From positions 1-64,000 of the forward strand of contig CAMWLR010000003.1 of the NCBI GenBank assembly GCA_947175215.1: 64,000 nucleotides of DNA, read 5' to 3'. The stretch is from an uncultured Porphyromonadaceae bacterium. Lineage in GTDB: Bacteria; Bacteroidota; Bacteroidia; Bacteroidales; Muribaculaceae. This document shows positions 26,291-35,435 of this stretch, piece by piece (position 1 is the stretch's first letter; each line of letters starts with the position of its first letter). The position numbers and the translations under genes were made by a program. Under the pieces are notes generated by a model that saw nothing but the letters and a program-made list of their open reading frames with translations, ran no database searches and had not been told where the DNA came from.

Positions 26291-28708
26291 ATGAAAAAAC
26301 TGCTACTCTTGATGACCCTCATGGTCACAATGGTTGGTGCTATTCACGCTCAAAATCAAGCTGATTTTGATACGATGAACAACGGCACAGCAAATTCCGG
26401 CTATTCTTCTTACACCTCAAAAGACGGTTGGAAGACTGTCAATTGCGCTCTTGTGAAGAGCGCTGATACTGAGAATTGCCTCGCACCCACTCTAAACGGT
26501 AAGACATCCGCTGTTGGTAAAGTAACTTCACCGACACTCTATAATGGTATCGGGACAATCTCATTTGATTACACCAATACTTTCTCAGAAAGCAAAGGTG
26601 TAAAACTTGAGATCTCAATCATCCAAAACGGAGAAGTCGTATCTTCTACTCAATTAGTAAACACCAGCGTCACTCAGAAACAAAAATACAGTTTCTCAGC
26701 AGACTTTAACATCGAAGGTGAATTTACTATCGAGATAAAGAACCTTTCACCCTCTTCTAACGCTAAATCAAACAAAGACCGTGTCTCAATCTGGAATCTG
26801 ACTTGGACCAACTACCCCAACGGCGGTGATGAACCTCTGCCTCTGGGTGAGCTCATTGCATATACCGGCGATGAGTATTATGCCGAGTATATCCATGACG
26901 GAGAAGATGTAACCTTCTCTCCCGGAACAACACTTAACATTTCTTGTGAAAATGCAAAGTATATCAGTCTCTACGAAATGTCTCCGGAAATAAACGGCGT
27001 GCTAACTTATGCTGAAGCTTATGACTCTAAGCTCTCGTATACCTTCCAAGAATCTTTTTTTGGCAAGAAAGATTTATACATTGTAGCTACAAATATGGAA
27101 CCCGAGGAGACCGCAGAGAAGAAAGAATTATTCTTCCGTGTCGAAGTACAGGAACCTTATCGTCCGTTCGATGATATATTCGGCATGTATGAAATACCCG
27201 GTGAAGATTCACAGCCTATCAATAATGGCGATACCCTTATCGACATCCCGGTCGGGACGGTGTTCACATTCACCAACGAAACTGCTGACCTCATTTCGAT
27301 ATCCGGAGAGTCTGTATCTGAGAGCGCCCTACATACTGTAACTTGGAGACCGGACTACCCTATTGACAAACAAAAGGTTACAGTAACAGCCTCTCGAATG
27401 ATGGAACAAGACAAGGTACTGGAATTTTGGGTTAATGTTATTGAACCGGTTCCCGTCCTCGGCAATGTTCATGCTACCTATATTGGACCGGATGAAGTTC
27501 TCCATCTTTTAACCGTCAATGAGGTTGAGGTTGAGGTCAATACTGAGTTTACATTCCATGCAGATAATGCCGCCTATATCTCGGTGTCTTCTAAATTAGA
27601 TAATGACGGAATGTTAACTATCGCAGAGGCTGATGGTGACACTGTTTCTTATACATTTACTGAGGGGGGCGAATATAATATAATCGCTGAGGCAACTGAT
27701 GCTGATTGGGAGAATTTCACCTCGCTCGAATTCCACGTATCAGTAATTGTTCCGCCGGTGCCCGCAACCGATACCTATGTAAAGATTTCCTCAATGGATG
27801 AATTTACCGCAGGTTATAAATATATACTTGTCGGTAAATCAGCTAACAAATTCGGCATTATGGGAAAGAGCGAAGGCAAATACCGTGCTGCCGTATCAGT
27901 TAACTCTTTTGATGACTCATATCTTATAACAGAGGATATGGAGGTTTCTCCTTTCGTAATCGAGGAATACGACGGCGCTTACTCTCTCAAGTTAGAAAAT
28001 GATAAATATATCTCGGTAGCGAGCACCACTGCCACAGGTAACACAGATCTCAGCGAAACATCCACTCTATCTGACAATACTAAATTTTCCATCACTTTTG
28101 AGGAGAATGAGGGTAACGTCAAAATCACCAACAATGTGAATTATATTCAATATAACGCCACTAACCCTCGTTTCAAAACATATTCATCAAAACAATCTCC
28201 CGTATATCTGTATAAGTATACTGTCAATCAACCCATCTTTGATCAGATTATAGAAGATCCCACAAAGGTATCTCTGATGGTCACATCAGGAGAACTGCAT
28301 GTCTGGACTATCGAATATGACGTTGACGGCAACGTTGTAAAAGAGAATGATCATGAATACGATGCAGATGCCGCTACTACCAATAGCCTGCTGAGAGCGC
28401 CCGCAACCGGCTGGACTAACAAGGTTAAAGATGCTAATGAGCCCCACTATATCGCTGTACCGACCACCGAAGACAATATCCTTGAAATCCGTTCAAAAGC
28501 AGTTGTTAACGGGTATCACTCAGAGGAGGTCGTTACGCGTGTCAATGCTCTCGGCGATTTGATCTCAGGGGTAACAGATGTGGCAGCTGATGATATTAAC
28601 GCATCCGTTGAATACTACAACCTGCAGGGTATGCGCGTTAACGCCGATCAGCCAGGTCTCTACATCCGTCGTCAGGGCAATCAGGTATCTAAAGTTGTCA
28701 TCCGCTGA
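26291..28708 (+). CDS. Large secreted repeat protein with T9SS-like C-terminal tail
   Basis: An 805-aa exported protein of unknown role. The ATG at 26291 gives a standard signal peptide (LLLLMTLMVTMVGAIHAQ); the upstream 18 codons are rejected. Residues about 20-185 look like a jelly-roll (GTISFDYTNTFSESKGVKL). Three diverged repeats of about 100 aa follow (186-292, 293-390, 391-492), each with a TFTF-type strand, a YISVS/LISIS strand and an ending like EFxVxVxEPVP, probably Ig-like. A beta-rich domain (about 493-640) follows, then a tail ending in EYYNLQGMRV ... GLYIRRQGNQVSKVVIR, the usual form of a T9SS-type sorting tail. Codons are more A/T-ending than in neighbours. Confidence 0.8.
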   Translation: MKKLLLLMTLMVTMVGAIHAQNQADFDTMNNGTANSGYSSYTSKDGWKTVNCALVKSADTENCLAPTLNGKTSAVGKVTSPTLYNGIGTISFDYTNTFSESKGVKLEISIIQNGEVVSSTQLVNTSVTQKQKYSFSADFNIEGEFTIEIKNLSPSSNAKSNKDRVSIWNLTWTNYPNGGDEPLPLGELIAYTGDEYYAEYIHDGEDVTFSPGTTLNISCENAKYISLYEMSPEINGVLTYAEAYDSKLSYTFQESFFGKKDLYIVATNMEPEETAEKKELFFRVEVQEPYRPFDDIFGMYEIPGEDSQPINNGDTLIDIPVGTVFTFTNETADLISISGESVSESALHTVTWRPDYPIDKQKVTVTASRMMEQDKVLEFWVNVIEPVPVLGNVHATYIGPDEVLHLLTVNEVEVEVNTEFTFHADNAAYISVSSKLDNDGMLTIAEADGDTVSYTFTEGGEYNIIAEATDADWENFTSLEFHVSVIVPPVPATDTYVKISSMDEFTAGYKYILVGKSANKFGIMGKSEGKYRAAVSVNSFDDSYLITEDMEVSPFVIEEYDGAYSLKLENDKYISVASTTATGNTDLSETSTLSDNTKFSITFEENEGNVKITNNVNYIQYNATNPRFKTYSSKQSPVYLYKYTVNQPIFDQIIEDPTKVSLMVTSGELHVWTIEYDVDGNVVKENDHEYDADAATTNSLLRAPATGWTNKVKDANEPHYIAVPTTEDNILEIRSKAVVNGYHSEEVVTRVNALGDLISGVTDVAADDINASVEYYNLQGMRVNADQPGLYIRRQGNQVSKVVIR

Positions 28709-28813
28709 CAAGCGATGATTAACGGTTAACACGTATCTGACGACTACTGCTCTAAGTATCTGACAATATTTTATTGTCAACATAGAGATCACTGACCTCT
28801 CTACAACAATAAG

Positions 28814-28845
28814 TCACCCCGCTGCCGACATCGACAGCGGGGTGA
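28814..28845. terminator. Bidirectional terminator between converging genes
   Basis: A perfect 11-bp inverted repeat, TCACCCCGCTG/CAGCGGGGTGA, with a 10-nt loop is followed on the plus strand by TTTATTTAA and on the minus strand by CTTATTGTT. Confidence 0.85.
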
Positions 28846-28887
28846 TTTATTTAATGGTTTATACGTAAATATAGTTTAAGAATCGGG

Positions 28888-30948
28888 TTAGCGGTATAGG
28901 ATGAGGGCGGAGCGGGGCTCAACCAACGTTTTACCACCACGGAGGGTCTGCACGGTGCCATCGGCGTTGAGCAAGCCGGTATGATTGATCTTGCCGTCAC
29001 GGGCAACGACGGTCCACTTTCCTTTGGGGAGCTTTACCTCGGCGGCTTCATCTCCACCGTTAAAGATAACCTTTATCTCTTTCCAATCGTCGCCGTTGGC
29101 GTTGTCAAGAAGCGAGTATGAGATGAGGTTGGGGGTGGTGACATTGTCAAACTTGAGGTGGCGGGCGATGTCATCGGCGGTGGTCATGCGGAACGCCGGA
29201 TGAGCCTTGCGCAGCGCGATAAGTTCTTTGTAGTAATTAAACTGCTCGGCGTTGAGGTGCTTGAGATTCCAGTCGATGGCGTTGATCGAGTCGGGCGATT
29301 TGTATGAATTATGTACACCTTTCTTGTTGCGGAAGACCTCCTCGCCGGCAAACATAAAGGGTGTCCCCTGTGAGGTAAACACGATCGTCTGTGCCAGACG
29401 GGCTGCACGCTGACGCTCGGCCTCGGTAGAGTTGGGCATAGACTTGGCAAGCTTGTCGGTGAGGGTCAGGTCGTCGTGACAGCTGACATAGTTAATCACC
29501 TGTGAGGGGCTTGACGCATAAGGGAATTTTGAGTTGTTACCCTTTGAGTAGTCGACTTGGGGATGGGCTGTCGAGGCTACGATACCGATCTTTACAGTCT
29601 CCTCATTGCCGGGTTTACCGGTGGCGAAACCGCGGTCGGCAGCGTCTGAGTAATGACCCTTTACGGCATCACGGATATCGTCAGAGAATACAGCGATACC
29701 CTGCATTTTTGCTACATTCTCCTTAAGGGCGCGGGCATCGGCGGGGAGGGGAGATCCCCCGGCTGTCCAACCCTCACCATAAACAAATATCGAGGGGTTG
29801 ATCTCTTTGAGGGCTGCGGCTACACGGCTCATTGTCTCGGTGTCGTGGATAGCCATGAGGTCAAAACGGAATCCGTCGATATGATACTCCTTGGCCCAGT
29901 ACTTAACCGAATTAACAATGAAGTCACCCATCATGTGACGCTCTGAGGCGGTCTCGTTACCGCAACCCGAGGCATCGCTGTATGTGCCGTCTTCGTTGTG
30001 ACGGTAGAAATAACCGGGAGCGGTGAGCGAGAAGTTAGACTTATCGTTGTCGGCAGTGTGATTATACACAACATCCATCACCACACCGATGCCGGCGTCA
30101 TGCAACGCCTTGATCATCTGTTTCATCTCGGTGACACGGGTGGCGGGATTGGTGGGATTGGTCGAGTAAGAACCCTCGGGAGCGTTATAGTTATAAGGGT
30201 CATAGCCCCAGTTATACTGATTGGCGGGGAGATTAGCCTCATCGACCGAGTTGTAGTCGTATGAGGGGAGGATATGCACGTGTGTCACACCCAACTCCTT
30301 GAGGTGGTCGATACCGGTCTTGTCGCCCAGCGGAGTGACTGTGCCCTCCTCGGTCATAGCCAGAAACTTACCTTTGTTGGCAATACCCGAGTTAGGGTGT
30401 ACCGAAAAATCGCGGTGGTGCATCTCATAAAGCACCACATCATTAATATGCTTTACTTCAGGGCCTTTGTCACTGCTCCATCCCTCGGGATCGGTGGCTG
30501 CAAAATCAATGATCGCGGCACGATGACCGTTGACACCGACTGCCCTGGCCCATATTCCGGGGGTCTCATCGAGCAGTCTGCCGTTGATCTCGACCTGGAA
30601 AGTATAGAATTTACCGTATGGGACGGGGGTCACGGCGGCTGTCCAGGTGCCGTTGACATCTTTTTTCATCTTGATCGTCTCAAAAGCTTCGCCACCGCGT
30701 CCCTGCTTGTAAAGGCGCAGTGTGACAGACTGAGCCTCGGGCGACCACAGACGGAAACGGGCAGTGCTGCCATCAATTGTCAACCCGAGGTCATCACCAT
30801 GATATACAGGATAATCGAGGAAACGGGCATCAACTTTACCGGCAGCGGCGGCAGCCACATCACCGGCGGCGAGGCCGGTCTGCGGAGCAAGCAAAGCTCC
30901 AGCCACAAGCGAACCCACACAGAGGTCAAACATGAAGTTTTTCATCAT
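28888..30948 (-). CDS. pulA: Type I pullulanase (GH13), exported
   Basis: Debranching enzyme hydrolysing alpha-1,6 links in pullulan, glycogen or starch fragments. The 686-aa protein begins with a signal peptide (CVGSLVAGALLAPQTGLAAG). A CBM48-like N-terminal domain (DGSTARFRLWSPEAQSVTLRLY) precedes the GH13 barrel. The pullulanase motif YNWGYDPYNYNAPEGSY is intact, as are the catalytic Asp (GFRFDLMAIHD), the acid Glu (VYGEGWTAGG) and the stabilising Asp (SCHDDLTL). No lipobox is seen, so it is probably periplasmic. It stands alone, not in a starch locus. A perfect 16-bp tandem repeat lies in its leader. Confidence 0.95.
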   Translation of the reverse strand: MMKNFMFDLCVGSLVAGALLAPQTGLAAGDVAAAAAGKVDARFLDYPVYHGDDLGLTIDGSTARFRLWSPEAQSVTLRLYKQGRGGEAFETIKMKKDVNGTWTAAVTPVPYGKFYTFQVEINGRLLDETPGIWARAVGVNGHRAAIIDFAATDPEGWSSDKGPEVKHINDVVLYEMHHRDFSVHPNSGIANKGKFLAMTEEGTVTPLGDKTGIDHLKELGVTHVHILPSYDYNSVDEANLPANQYNWGYDPYNYNAPEGSYSTNPTNPATRVTEMKQMIKALHDAGIGVVMDVVYNHTADNDKSNFSLTAPGYFYRHNEDGTYSDASGCGNETASERHMMGDFIVNSVKYWAKEYHIDGFRFDLMAIHDTETMSRVAAALKEINPSIFVYGEGWTAGGSPLPADARALKENVAKMQGIAVFSDDIRDAVKGHYSDAADRGFATGKPGNEETVKIGIVASTAHPQVDYSKGNNSKFPYASSPSQVINYVSCHDDLTLTDKLAKSMPNSTEAERQRAARLAQTIVFTSQGTPFMFAGEEVFRNKKGVHNSYKSPDSINAIDWNLKHLNAEQFNYYKELIALRKAHPAFRMTTADDIARHLKFDNVTTPNLISYSLLDNANGDDWKEIKVIFNGGDEAAEVKLPKGKWTVVARDGKINHTGLLNADGTVQTLRGGKTLVEPRSALILYR

Positions 30949-30953
30949 TTATT

Positions 30954-30985
30954 AAGGTTGGTAATATATAAGGTTGGTAATATAT
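30954..30985. repeat. Perfect 16-bp tandem duplication in the pulA leader
   Basis: AAGGTTGGTAATATAT occurs twice back to back (30954-30969 and 30970-30985), 5 bp upstream of the pulA ATG. On the pulA mRNA strand it reads ATATATTACCAACCTT twice. Confidence 0.95.
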
Positions 30986-31065
30986 ATGTGTCAATCTGAA
31001 TAATCTATAATGAAACGGAACAATCGTCGGGAATATTGTGTTATATCATTGTAAAACTCAATGTT

Positions 31066-31776
31066 ATGAAACGTCTATATCAATTCATCGGCATCCTGTC
31101 GGTCGTCATCCTCTTAGGGGGATGCTCACCTTTCGCGCTGGTCAACAGCGAGGTCTATAACGACGCTAATCTGGCTGAGTACAAAACATTCAGAATCGTC
31201 ACCCCCGACATGGGTAAACTCCCCGAAGGGATGCAGATGGTAACATATTATAACATCGCCGCGGCTATAAGGCAGGAGATGGTGATGAGAGGATATTCCG
31301 AAGACCCCTCTTCTCCCCTGCTGATCAATATCGCCGTGACTACTCACCGTGAAATCGCCACCGAACCGCTCGTACAGCCCGGATACTTCCCCTACTACGG
31401 TGCTTATTATCCCTCATATATCTGGCCGCGCAGCAATTACGGGCCTTATTGGGGAGCGCGTCCACTACCGGGTGCACCCGTGCCTCCTCCCGGTCGCCCC
31501 GGCGCTCCTGTGCCTCCTCCCCCCGCACCTCTTCCGCCTGCCCCCGCACCTGTGATTAATCCCAATGTGCAGGTTATCACCGGCATATATAAAGAGGGGG
31601 TCTTGACAATGGACTTTGTCAACACCGAGACTAAACTGCCGCTATACTCGGCCTCTGTCGCCACAATTATCGACAACGGCAGCGGACAGTACCGCAACCT
31701 CAAAAGCATCGCCGAGGCTGTCAACACCCTCTTCTCTAAATTCCCCGTCAAGGTATTGCCACAGTATCGCGACTAA
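31066..31776 (+). CDS. DUF4136 family lipoprotein
   Basis: A 236-aa predicted lipoprotein. The signal peptide ends ILLGGCSPF, with the lipidated Cys near residue 21. The DUF4136 pattern is visible (LAEYKTFRIVTPDMG, IAAAIRQEMVMRGYSE, INIAVTTH, ITGIYKEGVLTMDFVNTETKLPLY). An unusual Tyr/Pro-rich insert (about residues 105-165) contains repeats of PGAPVPPPGRPGAPVPPPPA. Function is unknown; the family is thought to act in the envelope. The ATG at 31066 is chosen for the signal peptide. Its stop lies 7 bp from the stop of the convergent mltG. Confidence 0.85.
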   Translation: MKRLYQFIGILSVVILLGGCSPFALVNSEVYNDANLAEYKTFRIVTPDMGKLPEGMQMVTYYNIAAAIRQEMVMRGYSEDPSSPLLINIAVTTHREIATEPLVQPGYFPYYGAYYPSYIWPRSNYGPYWGARPLPGAPVPPPGRPGAPVPPPPAPLPPAPAPVINPNVQVITGIYKEGVLTMDFVNTETKLPLYSASVATIIDNGSGQYRNLKSIAEAVNTLFSKFPVKVLPQYRD

Positions 31777-31783
31777 GGCGTAA

Positions 31784-32857
31784 TTACAGCTTGATGCCGC
31801 GGGCATCGAGGGCTCGCCTGAACGCCGCTGCGTTACGCTGATGCGTAGCATAGTCTGACGTAAAGTCGTGATAACCCGAGAAATCTGATTTGGCGCACAT
31901 ATAGATATAATCGTGAGCCGGAGCATCGAGCACAGACTTAATCGTCTGACTGTCAGGGATACGTATCGGGCCAGGGGGCAGACCCATGTAACGATAGGTA
32001 TTGTAAGGCGAGTCGGTATCGAGCATCGCACCCCCGACACGCCGTATACTGAAATCTCCGACGGCATATTTTACAGTCGGGTCTGCCTGTAACTTCATCC
32101 CCTTTTGCAAGCGGTTGATATACAGGCGGCCCACTTTGCCACGTTCATCAGTCTTGGCTGTCTCCTCCTCAGCAATCGAGGCAATGATACCAACCTGGTC
32201 AGGCGTAAGCCCCAAGGCGGCAGCCTTTGAGACCCGTTCATCATTCCAGAATTTCTCATAATTCTTGAGAATTTTCTGTATGACCGTACCGGGGTCAGAA
32301 GTCCAGTATACCTCATACGTGTCGGGTAACATACGGCCGAGCAAAATCTCGGGAGAAACACCTAAAGACGCCGCCTCAGCCTCAAAGGCCTTGCGGAACT
32401 CACCCGGCTCCCAGTCCATTCTCGATGTCAGACGCTCGTCGAGCTGGTCGAGTGTACGTATATTGTTAAAGGTCAGTTTGACAGGGGTCTGCCGACCGTT
32501 CTCTATATTGCGCGCTATATCTATCGCCTTTTGGTCAGGCAAGATCTGATAAGCACCGCGACACTTGGCCGGTTGAGTATCGAGATAGCGTAACACCTGC
32601 GACCCGTAATCATCACCGAGCGCCGACTTAATCGAGTCGGCCACATCTGCCTCTGACGCATGATGAGGAACTTTAACCCATACAGGGTCACCGTCATAGC
32701 GGCTCGCCATCGAGGTAAATTGCCATACTCCCCACCCCATTACGGCCAGACAGACCAGGGTGATAAGCCACTTGCCCGACCTTGATGAGCCTTGCTTGTT
32801 GGATGATGATTGGGTGTTTACGCCTTTTTGTGAGGCGTTATTTTTTTTATTGTCCAT
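31784..32857 (-). CDS. mltG: Endolytic murein transglycosylase MltG
   Basis: Inner-membrane lytic transglycosylase that cleaves nascent glycan strands and sets their length. The 357-aa protein has a polar N-terminus, one membrane helix (WLITLVCLAVMGWGVWQF, about residues 29-46), a LysM-like region and the YceG domain. The catalytic Glu lies in IASIAEEETAK, and the family strings LYINRLQKGMKLQADPTVKYA and YNTYRYMGLPPGPIRIPD are intact. A TAAATTTG element at 32878-32885 is its likely promoter, back-to-back with that of the divergent barrel gene. Confidence 0.95.
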   Translation of the reverse strand: MDNKKNNASQKGVNTQSSSNKQGSSRSGKWLITLVCLAVMGWGVWQFTSMASRYDGDPVWVKVPHHASEADVADSIKSALGDDYGSQVLRYLDTQPAKCRGAYQILPDQKAIDIARNIENGRQTPVKLTFNNIRTLDQLDERLTSRMDWEPGEFRKAFEAEAASLGVSPEILLGRMLPDTYEVYWTSDPGTVIQKILKNYEKFWNDERVSKAAALGLTPDQVGIIASIAEEETAKTDERGKVGRLYINRLQKGMKLQADPTVKYAVGDFSIRRVGGAMLDTDSPYNTYRYMGLPPGPIRIPDSQTIKSVLDAPAHDYIYMCAKSDFSGYHDFTSDYATHQRNAAAFRRALDARGIKL

Positions 32858-32877
32858 GATAATTGCTTTCAGGGGGT

Positions 32878-32885
32878 CAAATTTA
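32878..32885 (-). promoter_or_regulatory. -7 promoter element of mltG
   Basis: TAAATTTG on the minus strand, 20 bp before the mltG ATG; a perfect TAnnTTTG match without a clear -33 box. Confidence 0.5.
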
Positions 32886-32929
32886 ACAATTTTCCTGCAT
32901 GAAAATACCGCTCATACGCGAAAAATAGT

Positions 32930-32937
32930 TAAATTTG
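32930..32937 (+). promoter_or_regulatory. -7 promoter element of the 32954-33604 barrel gene
   Basis: TAAATTTG, 16 bp before the ATG at 32954. It shares the 96-bp intergenic space with the mltG promoter. Confidence 0.5.
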
Positions 32938-32953
32938 CAAAAATTTTTATCCT

Positions 32954-33604
32954 ATGAAAATCAATAAGATTCTCTCAGCATTATTTTTTGCTGTGGCTCT
33001 GACAGCCTCAACCTTCAGCGCTCAGGCAGGTGGCCCCCTCAAATTCGGTATCAAGGGTGGTGTGACAGTCAATGACCTCAAATTCAGCGAGGACATCCTC
33101 AAGGCAGACAACCGTTGTGGTTATACCGTCGGTCTGATGACCAAATTCACCGCCCCGGTGATCAACATCGGTTTTGACGCATCGGTGATGTTTACCCACC
33201 GTGTTAGCAAGCTCGAGGGATTCTCAGTGACCGATCCCAACGGGGTCGCCATGGAGGTTTTTGACGGCACAATGAAGAGCGATTATATCGAAATTCCCAT
33301 CAACTTCCGTTGGGACATCGGTCTCCCCGTTGTAGGTAAATTCGTCACCCCGTTCCTTACCACCGGTCCTGACCTTTCGTTCCTGGTGTCTAAAGAGAAT
33401 GCCAACGAGGCATGGAAGAAGCATACATTTGACTTCGCCTGGAACTTTGGTGTCGGCGTGATGTTTGTCAACACCGTTCAGATCCACGCATCATACGGCC
33501 TCGGTCTTAATAATGCCGCTTCATCTGATGCAGCACTCTACGGCAAGAATATTTTTGACGGCAAAAACCGTTTCTGGACTGTTACCGCAGCCGTTCTCTT
33601 CTAA
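32954..33604 (+). CDS. PorT-like outer membrane beta-barrel protein
   Basis: A 216-aa exported barrel. The signal peptide (ILSALFFAVALTASTFSAQA) is clear. The mature protein starts KFGIKGGVTVNDLKFS, the usual PorT-type opening (GIKGGxNxS), then alternates beta strands and ends FWTVTAAVLF with a terminal Phe. Such proteins sit in the outer membrane; some PorT members belong to T9SS, but most are uncharacterised, and this one cannot be assigned more closely. Only 14 bp separate its stop from pyrK, so some read-through is likely. Confidence 0.85.
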   Translation: MKINKILSALFFAVALTASTFSAQAGGPLKFGIKGGVTVNDLKFSEDILKADNRCGYTVGLMTKFTAPVINIGFDASVMFTHRVSKLEGFSVTDPNGVAMEVFDGTMKSDYIEIPINFRWDIGLPVVGKFVTPFLTTGPDLSFLVSKENANEAWKKHTFDFAWNFGVGVMFVNTVQIHASYGLGLNNAASSDAALYGKNIFDGKNRFWTVTAAVLF

Positions 33605-33618
33605 GCACAGCTGAGTAA

Positions 33619-34398
33619 ATGGGTAAAAAAAACATATTTGACGCTCTACTCATTAGCTCGCGCGATCTCTCGGAGCGTTATTCGATGCTCACTCTTCGTC
33701 TCCCCGACTCTATCGGGGAGATGGAGGTATTACCCGGTCAGTTTGTCGAGATCAGAGTCACTGACTCACCATCGACTTATCTGCGTCGCCCCATCTCTAT
33801 CTGCGACTATGACGCGGCCGAGCGCATGATGACCTTGCTGATCAGACGCGCCGGTGAGGGGACAGAGCATCTGTGCAATCTCCCCATCGGCGCAAAGGTT
33901 GATATCTTAGGCCCGCTCGGCAACGGATTCACTCTCCCAGCAGCCGGCACATCGGCCCTGTTGGCCGGCGGTGGCATTGGTGTCGCTCCCCTGATGCTGT
34001 TGGGGAAACGGATGCGCCAAGCTGGCGTGAATGTCACTCTGCTGCTGGGGGCACGTACCGCCGACGAGATCCTGCTGCTCGACGAATTCAAGGCTATCGG
34101 CAATGTAGCCGTGTCGACCGATGACGGGTCGCTCGGCGAAAAAGGTTATGCCGCCGACAACAGCGTGCTTAACCGCCGTTATGACCTGGTCTGCACCTGC
34201 GGCCCCAAACCTATGATGGTCGGCATTGCCCGTAAGGCTCATGCCACCGGCTCACCCTGCGAGGTGTCGCTCGAGAACCTCATGGCCTGTGGCCTCGGGG
34301 CCTGCCTGTGCTGCGTCGAGCCCACGTTAAAGGGTAATCTGCGCGCCTGTGTCGAGGGCCCGGTTTTCGACACCTCACAATTGCTGTGGGAACTCTGA
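33619..34398 (+). CDS. pyrK: Dihydroorotate dehydrogenase electron-transfer subunit PyrK
   Basis: FAD and [2Fe-2S] subunit that passes electrons from PyrD to NAD+ in pyrimidine synthesis. The 259-aa protein has the ferredoxin-reductase FAD motif (YLRRPISICDYD), the NAD domain (LLAGGGIGVAPLMLLGKRM) and the C-terminal iron-sulfur cysteines within MACGLGACLCCVEP and RACVEGPVF. It precedes pyrD by 34 bp, completing the class 1B enzyme. Confidence 0.96.
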   Translation: MGKKNIFDALLISSRDLSERYSMLTLRLPDSIGEMEVLPGQFVEIRVTDSPSTYLRRPISICDYDAAERMMTLLIRRAGEGTEHLCNLPIGAKVDILGPLGNGFTLPAAGTSALLAGGGIGVAPLMLLGKRMRQAGVNVTLLLGARTADEILLLDEFKAIGNVAVSTDDGSLGEKGYAADNSVLNRRYDLVCTCGPKPMMVGIARKAHATGSPCEVSLENLMACGLGACLCCVEPTLKGNLRACVEGPVFDTSQLLWEL

Positions 34399-34432
34399 TT
34401 TTATAAAAAATAATCTATCGAATCATAGAGAT

Positions 34433-35371
34433 ATGGACAACCGTCATCATACTCAGCCGGCCACCTCTGTAAAGATGGAGGTCGAAATCGCAGGTATGAA
34501 GATGAAGAACCCGATGCTCACAGCATCGGGTACTTTCGGATTCGGCGAGGAATTTGCCGATTTCATTGACCTTGAGAAACTCGGCGGGTTTATCGTAAAA
34601 GGTACTACCCTCGAGCCTCGCGAAGGTAACCCCTACCCGCGCATGGCCGAGACCCCCTCGGGGATGCTCAATGCCGTCGGGTTGCAGAACAAAGGTGTTG
34701 ATCATTTTGTCAACGAGATATACCCGCGCCTCAAAAGACTAAACACCAATGTATTGGTCAATGTCTCCGGCGCCAAGATTGATGACTACGTGGCCGTGGC
34801 CGAGCGTCTTGCGCCGTTGGCAGCCATCCCCGCCATTGAGGTCAATATCTCATGCCCCAACGTTAAGCAGGGAGGTATGGCCTTCGGCACCACCACTGAC
34901 GGGGCGGCAGCTGTGACAGAGGCGATACGTAAAGTCTGGCCCCGCACGTTGATCGTCAAACTGTCACCCAACGTCACCTCGATAAGCGACATCGCCATGG
35001 CCGTCGAGGATGCAGGTGCAGACTCTGTCTCTCTTATCAACACCATCATGGGTATGGCTATCGACGTTGAGCGCCGTCGCCCCTGTCTGTCGACAATAAC
35101 AGGAGGATTGTCAGGTGCAGCCGTCAGACCCGTCGCCGTCAGGATGGTATGGCAGGTGGCAAAGGCTGTCGATATACCCGTCATAGGTCTTGGCGGCATA
35201 TCGTCGGGCCGGGATGTTATCGAGTTTATGCTCGCCGGAGCACGCGCCGTGCAGATAGGCACGGCCAACTTCATCGACCCGCAGGTGACAGTCAAGGCGA
35301 TTGACTGGATGGAGCAGTGGTGTAGCCGTCACGGTGTAACCGACATCAATGAAATCGTCGGTGAAATCTGA
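34433..35371 (+). CDS. pyrD: Dihydroorotate dehydrogenase, class 1B catalytic subunit
   Basis: FMN enzyme oxidising dihydroorotate to orotate. The 312-aa protein has the family start (NPMLTASGTFGFG), the active-site Cys loop (VNISCPNVKQGGMAFGT) and the FMN phosphate site (IPVIGLGGISSGRDVIEFMLAGARAVQIGTA). The frame is open back into pyrK, but the ATG at 34433 (MDNRHHTQ) is chosen because the upstream extension is a shadow of the pyrK 3' end. It works with PyrK. Confidence 0.96.
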   Translation: MDNRHHTQPATSVKMEVEIAGMKMKNPMLTASGTFGFGEEFADFIDLEKLGGFIVKGTTLEPREGNPYPRMAETPSGMLNAVGLQNKGVDHFVNEIYPRLKRLNTNVLVNVSGAKIDDYVAVAERLAPLAAIPAIEVNISCPNVKQGGMAFGTTTDGAAAVTEAIRKVWPRTLIVKLSPNVTSISDIAMAVEDAGADSVSLINTIMGMAIDVERRRPCLSTITGGLSGAAVRPVAVRMVWQVAKAVDIPVIGLGGISSGRDVIEFMLAGARAVQIGTANFIDPQVTVKAIDWMEQWCSRHGVTDINEIVGEI

Positions 35372-35435
35372 CCGGACGCGACTATACCCCTCAACTCAAA
35401 CACCGATACAGTCACATTAATATAATAACGCATTA

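Noticed and set aside
30274-30999. 241-codon open frame antisense to pulA
   Set aside because: It is opposite a clear pullulanase with complete catalytic motifs; the antisense product is His/Val/Gly-rich noise.
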